From an uncultured Desulfuromonadales bacterium (lineage in GTDB: Bacteria > Desulfobacterota > Desulfuromonadia > Desulfuromonadales > Geopsychrobacteraceae), in contig CALZLE010000324.1 of assembly GCA_945788205.1 (NCBI GenBank), positions 1-12,498 of the forward strand: a stretch of DNA of 12,498 nucleotides. The letters are read 5' to 3'. Position numbers and translations under genes: made by a program. Within the stretch, counting starts at the first letter, position 1; each line of letters opens with the position of its first letter. Shown piece after piece: positions 1 to 7,020 of this stretch. Below the pieces are notes generated by a model, which saw only the letters and a program-made list of their open reading frames with translations, was not told where the DNA came from and searched no databases.

Positions 1-1
1 C

Positions 2-31
2 TTTTTAAACATCAAAAAATAGCCTGTCCCC
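2..31. repeat. Right part of a GGGGACAG-family hairpin cut by the window edge
   Basis: Bases 22-31 read GCCTGTCCCC, identical to the right arm of the complete hairpin at 850-882. TTTTT at 2-6 can pair with AAAAA at 14-18 around a 7-base loop, as if the window starts inside a longer hairpin whose GGGGACAGGC arm lies just outside. The left arm cannot be seen, so this is inference. It would be an intergenic terminator-like repeat upstream of the lipoprotein gene. Confidence 0.45.
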
Positions 32-110
32 GTTTCGTTGCTCTTTGAAAGTCATATACGCAACAAGTCAGTTTTTGTCTGCACAATAATTGATAGAAAG
101 CACGACTTCG

Positions 111-128
111 ATGTATCCTTAAATACAT
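111..128. repeat. Perfect inverted repeat, possible operator
   Basis: ATGTAT and ATACAT are perfect 6-bp arms separated by CCTTAA, 62 bases upstream of the lipoprotein start. A TTGATA at 90-95 could be a -35 element, but no convincing -10 follows at the right spacing. The size and position fit a small dimeric regulator site. An AT-rich 6-bp palindrome can also arise by chance. Confidence 0.25.
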
Positions 129-189
129 GACTATTCTTGTCAGATAACAAAAAGGGGCATTCCACGGCGGTTCTCGTAAGAGGGTGAAA

Positions 190-840
190 ATGACTTTCTG
201 GTCGAAGCGCTCATTCTTGTTTTTAACGGTTCTCACCCTTGCGTTGACGACCGGGTGTTCAGAAAAATTCTACAATCCGGAACGAACCATGTCCCTGTTT
301 CTTGACCCCTATCGAATACAGCTTCCAACGTCACCCTTTTCTTTTACCGTCTGCAATCATTATAACTGCGCTGGCAAAAGTTCGGTCCGGTTTACCCAGG
401 AACAATGGCAGGAGATCCGAAGTCTGTTCACTCCCCACGCAGCAAATGCTGAGAAAGAACGAGTCCTGATTGCAGAGGCCATTGCCAAGATGGAAGAGAT
501 TGTCGGTTACCAGAGCAACACCTTTGCAGACCAAGCCTGTAATAATTTTAAAGAACCAATAGAAAGCTACCAGCTTGATTGTGTCGCTGAAACGATCAAC
601 ACAACTATATACCTTAGGCTTTTGGAAGAAGCCGAATTGCTACAGCATCACAAGCTCATCTACCCAGCCGACAGATCGGTGGCGCTGATGTTCTTCCTTC
701 ATTACTCTGCAGCAATCAAAGAGACTTATAGCGGTAATTTATTTGTAGTGGATTCATGGTTTTATGCAAATGGTGAAAAACCCGAGATTGTCTCTCGTAA
801 ACTTTGGCAAAACAACTATTACCCTCGCCCCTGCCAGTAA
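190..840 (+). CDS. Predicted lipoprotein, unknown function
   Basis: A 216-residue predicted secreted lipoprotein of no family I recognise. The N-terminus has a basic patch (K6, R7), a hydrophobic stretch at about residues 9-19 and a lipobox-like TTGC with the lipidated cysteine at residue 23. Serine at +2 would favour outer-membrane sorting by the enteric rule. The mature part carries five more cysteines, two in CNHYNC and one as the next-to-last residue, which suggests disulfides in the periplasm. I chose ATG 190 over the in-frame GTG 184 because AAGAGGG at 178-184 is then 5 bases upstream as a good ribosome binding site. It is a single gene, convergent with the small zinc-ribbon gene on the other strand. 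The coding part looks more AT-rich than the minus-strand genes to its right, so horizontal acquisition is possible. Gene call solid, function unknown. Confidence 0.8.
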   Translation: MTFWSKRSFLFLTVLTLALTTGCSEKFYNPERTMSLFLDPYRIQLPTSPFSFTVCNHYNCAGKSSVRFTQEQWQEIRSLFTPHAANAEKERVLIAEAIAKMEEIVGYQSNTFADQACNNFKEPIESYQLDCVAETINTTIYLRLLEEAELLQHHKLIYPADRSVALMFFLHYSAAIKETYSGNLFVVDSWFYANGEKPEIVSRKLWQNNYYPRPCQ

Positions 841-849
841 GAAAGGAAA

Positions 850-882
850 AAGGGGACAGGCACCTTTGATGCCTGTCCCCTT
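850..882. terminator. Bidirectional hairpin terminator, GGGGACAG family (copy A)
   Basis: AAGGGGACAGGC (850-861) pairs perfectly with GCCTGTCCCCTT (871-882), plus one more A-T pair inside, leaving a 7-base loop. A-rich sequence lies on the left, so a minus-strand transcript would end in a U-tract. It sits between the convergent stops of the lipoprotein (840) and the zinc ribbon (891), as expected for a shared terminator. The arm sequence recurs elsewhere in the window. Confidence 0.8.
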
Positions 883-890
883 CCAGCAAA

Positions 891-1040
891 CTACCCTATT
901 TCATCATATTCGCAACTCAAATCCTCATCCGCAAGCAACCCCGAACAGTCGGGGCAAACCATCTGCCCGTTATCTTCCCGTTGCAGCAATTCATCTTCTG
1001 GCCAACGAATTCCACACTCTTCACAAGGAGCACCTTTCAT
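891..1040 (-). CDS. 49-residue zinc-ribbon protein (copy 1 of 2)
   Basis: A small cytoplasmic protein with CxxC pairs at C6/C9 and C29/C32 and a further Cys at 43: a minimal zinc ribbon followed by an acidic tail (ADEDLSCEYDEIG). The ATG at 1040 has AAGGAGGT upstream with a 6-base gap; in-frame upstream codons lack such a site. It lies 85 bp after the methyltransferase stop on the same strand and could be read through from that operon. A paralogue at 8892-9041 matches at 39 of 49 residues, including all five cysteines and the central ELLQREDNG segment. Both copies run into the same type of hairpin. A role in metal or nucleic-acid binding is the usual guess for such ribbons, but nothing here fixes it. 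Confidence 0.8.
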   Translation of the reverse strand: MKGAPCEECGIRWPEDELLQREDNGQMVCPDCSGLLADEDLSCEYDEIG

Positions 1041-1125
1041 AACGAGACCTCCTTCGGTTGTTTCTTTCATCTTACGCCAAACCGATACTCGCTGTGTACT
1101 CCCCCGCAACAAATCAATGGAACAA

Positions 1126-1908
1126 TCAGGCCTGTTTCCGCGCCCTGACCAGCAGCCGATGGTTCATAAACCCGTAATCGCCCTTCATGTTACTGCTGGC
1201 AAATCCCTGCTGCACGCTAACTCCGCTAAACCCGGCTTCGCTGACCAGATGCTCCAACCGTTCGGCTCCATAGGTGCGGATTGCGTAGGTCTGATCGCGT
1301 AACAGGCCCTGCTCTTTACAGAGCACTACTTCGCGACATTTAATCACAGCATCATCAAGCTGCCGCTGACGACAGACAACGATGCCTTCGTCAATCTCGT
1401 GCCAGGCGTTCGGGGCAAAGCGCTCCCGTACGATGTTTCCATCGGTTACATCGAGCAGCAACCAACCACCGGGACGCAGCAATCGTCCGGCTTCGAGAAG
1501 AATCTGTAAATCGTCAGCAGGGTGTGGGAGATAACCGAGGGAGTTTCCAAGAACCATCACATGATCAAAGCTTGCCCCCTCTAAATTTGTATTTTTTGCA
1601 TCGCCCTGCACAAATTCAAGTCGGCATTCTTTCTCCGCTGCCGTCGCCCGCCCCTTTGCCAGCAGAACATCTGAGTAATCGAGAACGGTGCAGCCGTTAA
1701 AACCCCGCGTTGCCAGTTCGAGACTATGCCGCCCCTGTCCACCGCAGAGGTCGAGGATTTTATCTTCATCCTGCAATGGCAAAAGCTGACAGAGTATATC
1801 GACCTCTTTTTTGGTCAGCTCATCATCAGCGATGGTTCGCGCATCGGTCAGCAGATAGAGATCATCGAACAGGGATTTCCACCAATCAGGATTGACGTCG
1901 ATACTCAT
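1126..1908 (-). CDS. Class I SAM-dependent methyltransferase
   Basis: A 260-residue methyltransferase of the Rossmann-like class I fold. The SAM-binding motif I is ILDLCGGQGRH at residues 51-61. The acidic residue after strand 2 is D77 (TVLDYSD), the motif around QGD (101-103) follows, then a strand 4 region with VLGNSLGYL (119-127) and LLRPGGWLLLDV (143-153). The substrate cannot be read from the sequence; the fold covers small-molecule and protein targets. The start is ATG 1908, which overlaps the stop of the ATP-grasp gene as ATGA and has GGAGG a few bases upstream. A longer in-frame version from 1992 would run deep into the upstream gene and is not needed. Translational coupling with the ligase suggests that both act on the same compound or its precursor. 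Fold call is firm, target unknown. Confidence 0.9.
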   Translation of the reverse strand: MSIDVNPDWWKSLFDDLYLLTDARTIADDELTKKEVDILCQLLPLQDEDKILDLCGGQGRHSLELATRGFNGCTVLDYSDVLLAKGRATAAEKECRLEFVQGDAKNTNLEGASFDHVMVLGNSLGYLPHPADDLQILLEAGRLLRPGGWLLLDVTDGNIVRERFAPNAWHEIDEGIVVCRQRQLDDAVIKCREVVLCKEQGLLRDQTYAIRTYGAERLEHLVSEAGFSGVSVQQGFASSNMKGDYGFMNHRLLVRARKQA

Positions 1909-3293
1909 GGCCCCTCCGGATGCGCACCGAAGCTGAACAGGCCATCGGTCGCAAAAATCGCCGCCGCGCCACCCCAGGGCTGCGACTGGCAAATGGTCAG
2001 CTCCTCGTCCTCGATATCGATCATGTCGTCGAGGGCGCCCGCGAGATACATTTTCTCCAGAATCAAACAGTCGCTCCAGACCGCTTCGGTGTAGCCTTTG
2101 AGGGCAGCAAGGTGGTCCAGAGTAATCAGACGCGGCCGCAGCGCCATCTTGATCGGCCCGAGCAGGTAGGTAAAACGATGATCGAGGGAAAGCTGTCGCT
2201 GCATTTCGAGCACGCCACGCAACTCTTCAGCGTCGATCCGCAGCATGGCGTCGTTGATCCTTTTGGCCGCTTCACCGACCGGGATATTTGACTTGAGGAT
2301 TGCCAGCGGCTGCACGCCGCCACCACTGCCGACGTTGGTCGGTACACCGCCGTAGCGCACCAGAAAGCCGTACAGCCCATCGGCACCGAACAGGCAGCGG
2401 AAATCGGTCTGCACCCGCTCGAGGAAAACACCCTTGTCGCTCTCGTAACTGACACACTCCTCCGCCCAGAGGTGCAGGGGAATTTTCTGCTGGACAATGT
2501 ATTCCCCTTTTTCCAGGGCCAGCCCAATCGCCTCATCAGCATCCGGGTTAACGCCGCCGACCCGCACCCCCATTCCGGAGTAGCCACGTTCCGGCTTCAG
2601 CACCAGGTTGTCCCAGTTGCTGCGAGTCCATTCGTACAGATCATTGATCTGCTCGCCATTTTGACCGATGGCTTTGCCCGGCAGAAAGCGGCGGGTCCAG
2701 GGAGTCCGCAGGATCGATTGCGCCGAGAAGCGCTCTTTCCCTTCGGAAGTCATCAGCTCGAACATACTTTTGACGTTGATCGGCTCGGTACCGCGCGGGT
2801 TGACAACCCGTCCTGCGGCGACCAGTTGCAGCAGAGGTTGCAGATTGTGCTGACGATGCAGGTTGAGGAGCACATCGGTGTTGAAATCGACAAACGCAAG
2901 CGTGACCTCGGTGCCACGATGACAGACTTTGCCGTTTTGCAGTTCCAGTTCGTGCGGGGCAATCAACACACTCGACAGGCCATCGATGCTGTCAAGCCGC
3001 TTCGCCAGGTTGATATTCTCGGTCACCTCGACCAGCGTCTCTTCCTCAGCGATCACCGCGATCAGGCCAGGATTCGAACCGGACAACAGCCGCTGATTGT
3101 TGATCAGCATCTTGACGAAACCATCGATCGGGTAGAGCAGTGGGTGATCAAAATCGACATCGACATCAAGGTCGGTGAGTTGTTTCAGCCGCCCCCAGAC
3201 CGCTTTGCCGATCTCCTGCGTGATGCGCTGATAATCCCACCCTCCCGGGCTGCCAAGATTCCATTCGGAATGATATCCCCAAAATCCGTCCAC
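1905..3293 (-). CDS. Circularly permuted ATP-grasp-like ligase
   Basis: A 462-residue protein with features of the ATP-grasp superfamily, most like the glutathionylspermidine-synthase / circularly permuted ATP-grasp group. A pre-ATP-grasp alpha/beta region occupies about residues 70-170. The nucleotide-binding lysine is K233 in NLVLKPERGYSGMGV, the hinge strand is YIVQQKIP (265-272), and a likely metal-binding region runs from D297/R299 to N320 with a GSGGG turn at 322-326. Such enzymes activate a carboxylate with ATP and join it to an amine or thiol. The start is GTG 3293, one base after the DUF885 stop, with AGAGGAG about 7 bases upstream; an overlapping ATG at 3295 is out of frame. Its end overlaps the methyltransferase start by 4 bases. 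Assignment rests on motifs read by eye. The exact subfamily and substrate are unknown, and no companion precursor peptide is evident. Confidence 0.7.
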   Translation of the reverse strand: MDGFWGYHSEWNLGSPGGWDYQRITQEIGKAVWGRLKQLTDLDVDVDFDHPLLYPIDGFVKMLINNQRLLSGSNPGLIAVIAEEETLVEVTENINLAKRLDSIDGLSSVLIAPHELELQNGKVCHRGTEVTLAFVDFNTDVLLNLHRQHNLQPLLQLVAAGRVVNPRGTEPINVKSMFELMTSEGKERFSAQSILRTPWTRRFLPGKAIGQNGEQINDLYEWTRSNWDNLVLKPERGYSGMGVRVGGVNPDADEAIGLALEKGEYIVQQKIPLHLWAEECVSYESDKGVFLERVQTDFRCLFGADGLYGFLVRYGGVPTNVGSGGGVQPLAILKSNIPVGEAAKRINDAMLRIDAEELRGVLEMQRQLSLDHRFTYLLGPIKMALRPRLITLDHLAALKGYTEAVWSDCLILEKMYLAGALDDMIDIEDEELTICQSQPWGGAAAIFATDGLFSFGAHPEGP

Positions 3294-3294
3294 A

Positions 3295-4863
3295 TCAGTC
3301 TCCTCTGCCTGGTAATGATTGTTTTAACGCGGTAAAATCGATCTCCCCTTGCGTCAACAGGTGCCGGGCAAAAACACCGGCATTGCCTGTGGTACTCTCT
3401 TCACGCACTTGCTGCATGCGCCGCAAACCTAAAGTGTAGCAGACTTGATAACCTGGGCGCAGCGCGTACTTCGGCACTGCAGCCGCAGCTTTTTGCTGCG
3501 GATAGCCGACCTGCACCAGCTGCCGGCCCGCTTCATCAAGATCGATGCTCCCCGTCTGCAAACCGATGTCGACCAACCCGCGCGCCGCCCGCTCTATCCT
3601 GCGGCGAGCAAGCAGAAACCTATCCCAAGGACCGGTGAAGTAACCGGTCTCGAACATCAACTGTTCGGCAAAACAGGCCCAGCCTTCGTAGAAGAGAGGC
3701 TGCTCCAAGGGTCGCCGGATCGGTCGCGGCAGGTTCCAGCGACAGACATCAAGCAGATGGTGTCCCGGCCAGGCTTCGTGGGCGGCGGTCATCCGGTATT
3801 CCAAGGTGCGTCCGACGCGAGCGGTTTTGCTTTGCCGATGATCGTAAAGATAGAAAGTGCCACCGCGCGCGGGGTGCCCGACTCTCGCGCCATAAGCATC
3901 GGAGGCGCGAATCGCCGCCATACTCGCCGGGACTGCGGCCAGCTCCGGCTGCAGTGTCCCGGCCAGCTCGGGAACCAGCCCAGCTTGACGGGCATGGGTT
4001 TCCAGGCGTAGCAGTTCCGGTTGATAGAGCAACTGCAGATCGCCTTCTGGAGCCTCGACAAATGGCAGTTGCGCCTCCGCCTGTTGCCAAGCACGCCCCG
4101 GGGTCAGACGCTCTGCTTCTTCGCTAAGAATCTCAGCCATCTCGGCATATTCAACTTGCAGCTCCTTCTCGATCGATTCGAGATCTCCCGCGCAACCGAG
4201 ATGCTCGACCAGCAAACGCTCAAACATTGATGGCGGCAGGGCAAAGCTTTTCCGGGTTGAACAGGACTGCAACTCTTTGCCGAATCGGGCCAAAGCGGCC
4301 CTGCCTTCGGCAAGCTCGTAACCCTCCTTTTCAAGCTGGACAAACCACGCCTGCAGATCGGCAAGCATCTGCTGGCCGAGATCGATAAACAGCTCTGGAA
4401 CCTGATCGAGGCAGCTGCTCGCCTGTTGCAGAAATTCCGGCAGTCCAGCAATCCGCAGCGTCCAGGCTTCAGGGGCGTCCGCCTCCAGAGCCTCGGCCAA
4501 ACCGGCAACCAAAATCGACAGATGAAAGGTTGGCTGCTGTTGTTGCGGGGCCACCTGCTGCAGCTGTTCCTGCAACCTCTGCAGCATCGACCACAACAGT
4601 CTGGCATCGAGCTGGTCTGCGGCTGAACTTGCCTCCTCGCCAAGCTGCTGCAGTTCGGCCTGCCACAGTGCGGCGCTGCTCGCAAAAACGGAAACAGCCT
4701 CTGGGGTCAAATCGTCCCACCCCCATCGTGCGGGGGCTTCGGCCTCTACTTGCGGGAAGAAGTAAAATTCGTCACTGGCACAGCAGACCGGAAACTGACC
4801 GGCGAGCTGGCAGTAAATACGCTCGGCGAGAAGCTGCAAAGGGTTTGTGTGGTTCTGTGGCAT
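3295..4863 (-). CDS. DUF885 family zinc metallopeptidase-like protein
   Basis: A DUF885-type protein, 522 residues from the chosen start. The zinc site is HEAWPGHH (residues 362-369, HExxxGHH) with the third ligand probably E393 in FYEGWACFAEQ. The C-terminal QVCYTLGLRRMQQVRE is also typical of the family. The N-terminal 250 residues are helical and rich in Gln, Glu and Leu. No signal peptide, so cytoplasmic. The family has metallopeptidase or carboxypeptidase-like folds; few members have known substrates. ATG 4863 is preferred to the in-frame ATG 4890 because an extended -10 (TGCTATAAT, 4902-4894) would place the transcript start at about 4887, and GGGGGA lies 9 bases before 4863. If transcription starts further up, 4890 would be used. 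First gene of a tight operon with the ligase and methyltransferase. Confidence 0.85.
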   Translation of the reverse strand: MPQNHTNPLQLLAERIYCQLAGQFPVCCASDEFYFFPQVEAEAPARWGWDDLTPEAVSVFASSAALWQAELQQLGEEASSAADQLDARLLWSMLQRLQEQLQQVAPQQQQPTFHLSILVAGLAEALEADAPEAWTLRIAGLPEFLQQASSCLDQVPELFIDLGQQMLADLQAWFVQLEKEGYELAEGRAALARFGKELQSCSTRKSFALPPSMFERLLVEHLGCAGDLESIEKELQVEYAEMAEILSEEAERLTPGRAWQQAEAQLPFVEAPEGDLQLLYQPELLRLETHARQAGLVPELAGTLQPELAAVPASMAAIRASDAYGARVGHPARGGTFYLYDHRQSKTARVGRTLEYRMTAAHEAWPGHHLLDVCRWNLPRPIRRPLEQPLFYEGWACFAEQLMFETGYFTGPWDRFLLARRRIERAARGLVDIGLQTGSIDLDEAGRQLVQVGYPQQKAAAAVPKYALRPGYQVCYTLGLRRMQQVREESTTGNAGVFARHLLTQGEIDFTALKQSLPGRGD

Positions 4864-4893
4864 AGAGCTGAATCCCCCGGATAGGTTCATGTC

Positions 4894-4902
4894 ATTATAG
4901 CA
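4894..4902 (-). promoter_or_regulatory. Extended -10 promoter of the DUF885 operon
   Basis: On the minus strand this reads TGCTATAAT, a perfect consensus extended -10. No good -35 is seen at 17 bp, which extended -10 promoters can lack. The predicted transcript start at about 4887 falls just inside the ATG at 4890, which argues for translation from ATG 4863. The same nine bases occur before the dioxygenase gene at 9167-9175. Confidence 0.5.
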
Positions 4903-5134
4903 ATCTCCCTTCGCACACGATTTAATTTTACACCAAATTGAAATTCGGCAGCCAATTGCAGTGTAGAAATTATGCGGCAGAGAGCTTTGACAACTGATCT
5001 TTTTTCAATGCCGTAAAATAATTACTCTTCTACGCTCTGCTTCGCCTCTATATTTCTCTGAATATTTTTAGATAGTTATCAGCAGACGATTTCACACCAA
5101 AATTATCGTTGTTTAAATATAAGGAAAATAAAGC

Positions 5135-5163
5135 TTGACGCTGTTGTTTATTTAAAATAGATT
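5135..5163 (+). promoter_or_regulatory. Candidate promoter for rhodanese-selenoprotein pair
   Basis: TTGACG (5135-5140), a 17-bp spacer and TAGATT (5158-5163) fit a sigma-70-type promoter, with a strong -35 and a weak -10. The expected start at about 5170 gives a leader of about 25 bases containing AGGAG before the rhodanese ATG. Confidence 0.35.
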
Positions 5164-5195
5164 TCCTATAACTTTACTCAACCAGGAGATTCGCC

Positions 5196-6164
5196 ATGCA
5201 GCGCTTTGCCCATGTGTTACTGATTGTTCTGTTTTTCTCACTCCCCAGTATCAGCCATTCAGCCCTGAATGATTATTTTGTCACTACTGACTGGTTGGAT
5301 AAAAACCGTAGCGATGTTGTCGTTGTCGACGTTCGCCAGCCGCCTCTCTACCTCCTCGGACATATCGACGGAGCTTATAGCATTCCTCGCAGCAGCTTCT
5401 TGCAAACCCGCAACCAGGTAAAAAGTCTGGTTCCGACAGCAGCTGCAACAACAGAACTGTTGAGCTCACTGGGGGCGACGCCGGCAAGCGCCATCGTGGT
5501 TTACGCGGAAGACGACAACCCTTATGCCGCTCGCCTGGTCTGGACACTGCGCTACCACGGCCATCAAAACTCTTACGTCCTCGATGGGGGCTACGACAAG
5601 TGGTCTGCTGAAGATCGCAACACCGCCATTCTCCCGAGCGCCCGTCCGCAAGCCAGTCAGTACGTTTTGGCTGCAGATGCCGACTATTTACAGGCGCGGG
5701 CCGGGGCCGATTATCTCTATACCCGGCTGGAAAACCCTGGGGTGCTGGTCTGGGACACCCGGCGCGACAACGAATATCGGGGCACAGAAGTTCGCGCTGA
5801 CCGCGGCGGACATATTCCGGGTGCCGTACATCTGAACTGGACAGAATTGCAAACTGAAGTTGATGGCGTAAAGGTGTTGAAAAGCCGTGATGAGATTGTC
5901 GCCCTGCTTCAAGCCCACGGATTGACCAACGACAAAGAGATTGTCGCTCATTGCCAAACCGGTATCCGCTCATCTTACGCAACGCTGGTCCTGCTTGGGC
6001 TGGGTTATGAGCGGGTCAAAAACTACGACGGTTCCTGGATCGAGTGGGCTAACAATCCAACCCTGCCGATCGTGAATGCACAAGGGCAGATTCAAAGTTC
6101 TGTCCAGGTGAGTCTGTCTCTAAATGACCTCGCCGGCAAGCAAAACTCTCCAATAAAGAGGTAA
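5196..6164 (+). CDS. Exported two-domain rhodanese (thiosulfate sulfurtransferase-like)
   Basis: A 322-residue tandem rhodanese. Residues 1-23 form a Sec signal peptide with a hydrophobic core at 7-20 and a likely cleavage after HSA, so it should act in the periplasm. The N-terminal domain (about 28-145) has the VVDVRQ and GHIDGAYSIP signatures but Asp instead of Cys at its active-site loop (VVYAEDDNPY), as in classical inactive first domains. The C-terminal domain (about 155-295) has WDTRRDNEYRG, GHIPGAVHLNW and the loop HCQTGIRSS with catalytic C253. CxxGxR is the form seen in thiosulfate sulfurtransferases, which move sulfane sulfur to cyanide or thiols. ATG 5196 follows AGGAG. The selenoprotein gene starts 4 bases after its stop, so the two are almost certainly co-transcribed; whether that reflects a shared sulfur or selenium task is open. 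Confidence 0.92.
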   Translation: MQRFAHVLLIVLFFSLPSISHSALNDYFVTTDWLDKNRSDVVVVDVRQPPLYLLGHIDGAYSIPRSSFLQTRNQVKSLVPTAAATTELLSSLGATPASAIVVYAEDDNPYAARLVWTLRYHGHQNSYVLDGGYDKWSAEDRNTAILPSARPQASQYVLAADADYLQARAGADYLYTRLENPGVLVWDTRRDNEYRGTEVRADRGGHIPGAVHLNWTELQTEVDGVKVLKSRDEIVALLQAHGLTNDKEIVAHCQTGIRSSYATLVLLGLGYERVKNYDGSWIEWANNPTLPIVNAQGQIQSSVQVSLSLNDLAGKQNSPIKR

Positions 6165-6168
6165 CGCA

Positions 6169-6993
6169 GTGAGCACCCTGACAAGACTTAAAAACCAAAC
6201 CTTGGCCCGACTGGCGAGCCACATTCCGGCTTTAGCAAAACGCTTTGTTGATGGCTACCAGGCGCGTGCCAGCGAAGGGACAATCCCGTGGACCAAACCA
6301 GCCAAGCCATTAGCGCAAGCGAAACTGGCCCTGGTGACAACGTCTGGCATCCACCATAAAGATCAGCCGGTTTTTAACATGAGCGATAACAACGGCGATC
6401 CCAGCTATCGGGAACTGAACGGGGAGACAATCATTGATGATTACCAGATCACTCATGACTATTACGATCACTCAGACGCACGCAAAGACCCGAATATCGT
6501 CTTCCCCCTTGAGCGATTGCGAGAGCTGGTCAGCGAAGGAGTGCTCGGCCAGCTTGCACAGACCCATTATGCCTTCATGGGGCACATCGATGGTCAGCAT
6601 ATCTCGACACTGGTTGAAACAACGGCCAGAGAGGTCGCACAAAAACTTAAACAGGACCAAGTCGATCTGGTCCTGTTAACCCCGGCTTGAGGCATCTGTA
6701 ATCAATCCGTAGGATTGATCCAAAGAGAGATCGAGCGGGCCGGAATTGCTACCATCGGGATTTCGATCGTCCGGGAATATTCGGAAAAAGTTCAACCCCC
6801 AAGAACTGTTTTTCTGCGCTGGCCCTTTGGCCATCCGCTTGGGGAACCGGGCAATCACCGACAACAGCGGACGATCGTTATGGAGGCCCTGCAGGCGCTA
6901 TATAAAATTGAAGAGCCAGGAGCTATTATCGATCTACCCTATCGCTGGCGGAGGGAAACCTATTTAAAGCAGCAACCACCGACAGCGGCCTAA
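6169..6993 (+). CDS. Selenoprotein of the GrdB/PrdB reductase family (UGA read as Sec174)
   Basis: One 274-residue protein with an in-frame UGA at 6688-6690. The reading frame continues past it for 100 codons with clear family sequence on both sides. Before it: TTSGIHHKDQPVF, NNGDPSYRE, HDYYDHSDARKDPN, VFPLERLRELV and LLTPA. After it: GICNQSVG, IQREIERAGIATI, PPRTVF, FGHPLGEPGN. The redox motif is U174-G-I-C177, a UxxC of the type used by selenoprotein B of glycine/sarcosine/betaine reductases and PrdB of D-proline reductase. Its length is close to PrdB (about 240) and shorter than GrdB (about 435). The pyruvoyl partners (PrdA, GrdE) and GrdA/GrdC/GrdD are absent from the window, so the substrate is unknown. 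Start is GTG 6169 with AGAGGT about 7 bases before it. Cytoplasmic, no signal peptide. Automatic annotation is likely to split it into two genes or call it a pseudogene. Confidence 0.9.
6688..6719 (+). promoter_or_regulatory. Selenocysteine UGA and SECIS-like hairpin
   Basis: UGA at 6688-6690 is followed by ATCAATCC (6701-6708), loop GTA (6709-6711) and GGATTGAT (6712-6719), a perfect 8-bp stem. The loop lies 19-21 bases after the UGA, within the 16-37 base range described for bacterial SECIS elements, and begins with G, the conserved loop base. The 3-base loop is shorter than in E. coli fdhF; opening the top C-G pair gives five bases. It lies in the coding sequence, as bacterial elements do. 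Confidence 0.75.
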
Positions 6994-7020
6994 CAGCTCG
7001 GCACAGCGGAAAGCAAATTG

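Larger units (their letters stand above)
4864..5195. other. AT-rich divergent intergenic region
   Basis: About 330 bp between the divergent DUF885 operon and the rhodanese-selenoprotein pair. It holds the extended -10 for the minus-strand operon near its left end and a plausible promoter for the rhodanese at its right end. A TTGACA at 4986-4991 has no -10 at a normal distance (TAAAAT follows after 21 bases). The stretch is clearly richer in A and T than the genes on either side. I see no ORF of note, no strong hairpin and no RNA gene. Confidence 0.6.

Noticed and set aside
1909..1992. N-terminal extension of the methyltransferase
   Set aside because: The extra 28 residues lie inside the ligase coding sequence and show no conserved pattern; the ATGA overlap start at 1908 has a ribosome binding site.
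2472..3335. Long + strand open frame opposite the ligase gene
   Set aside because: It is a shadow of the ligase gene: no ribosome binding site, no family features, and it runs across the junction of two coupled minus-strand genes.
4986..5022. TTGACA at 4986-4991 as rhodanese promoter
   Set aside because: The nearest -10-like sequence (TAAAAT) is 21 bases away, too far; the site at 5135-5163 has a 17-bp spacer and is nearer the gene.
6715..6993. A separate small gene downstream of a 173-residue gene, or a nonsense-mutated pseudogene
   Set aside because: The second part is in frame with the first, has no ribosome binding site, and completes the selenoprotein B pattern exactly across the UGA; recoding explains everything.
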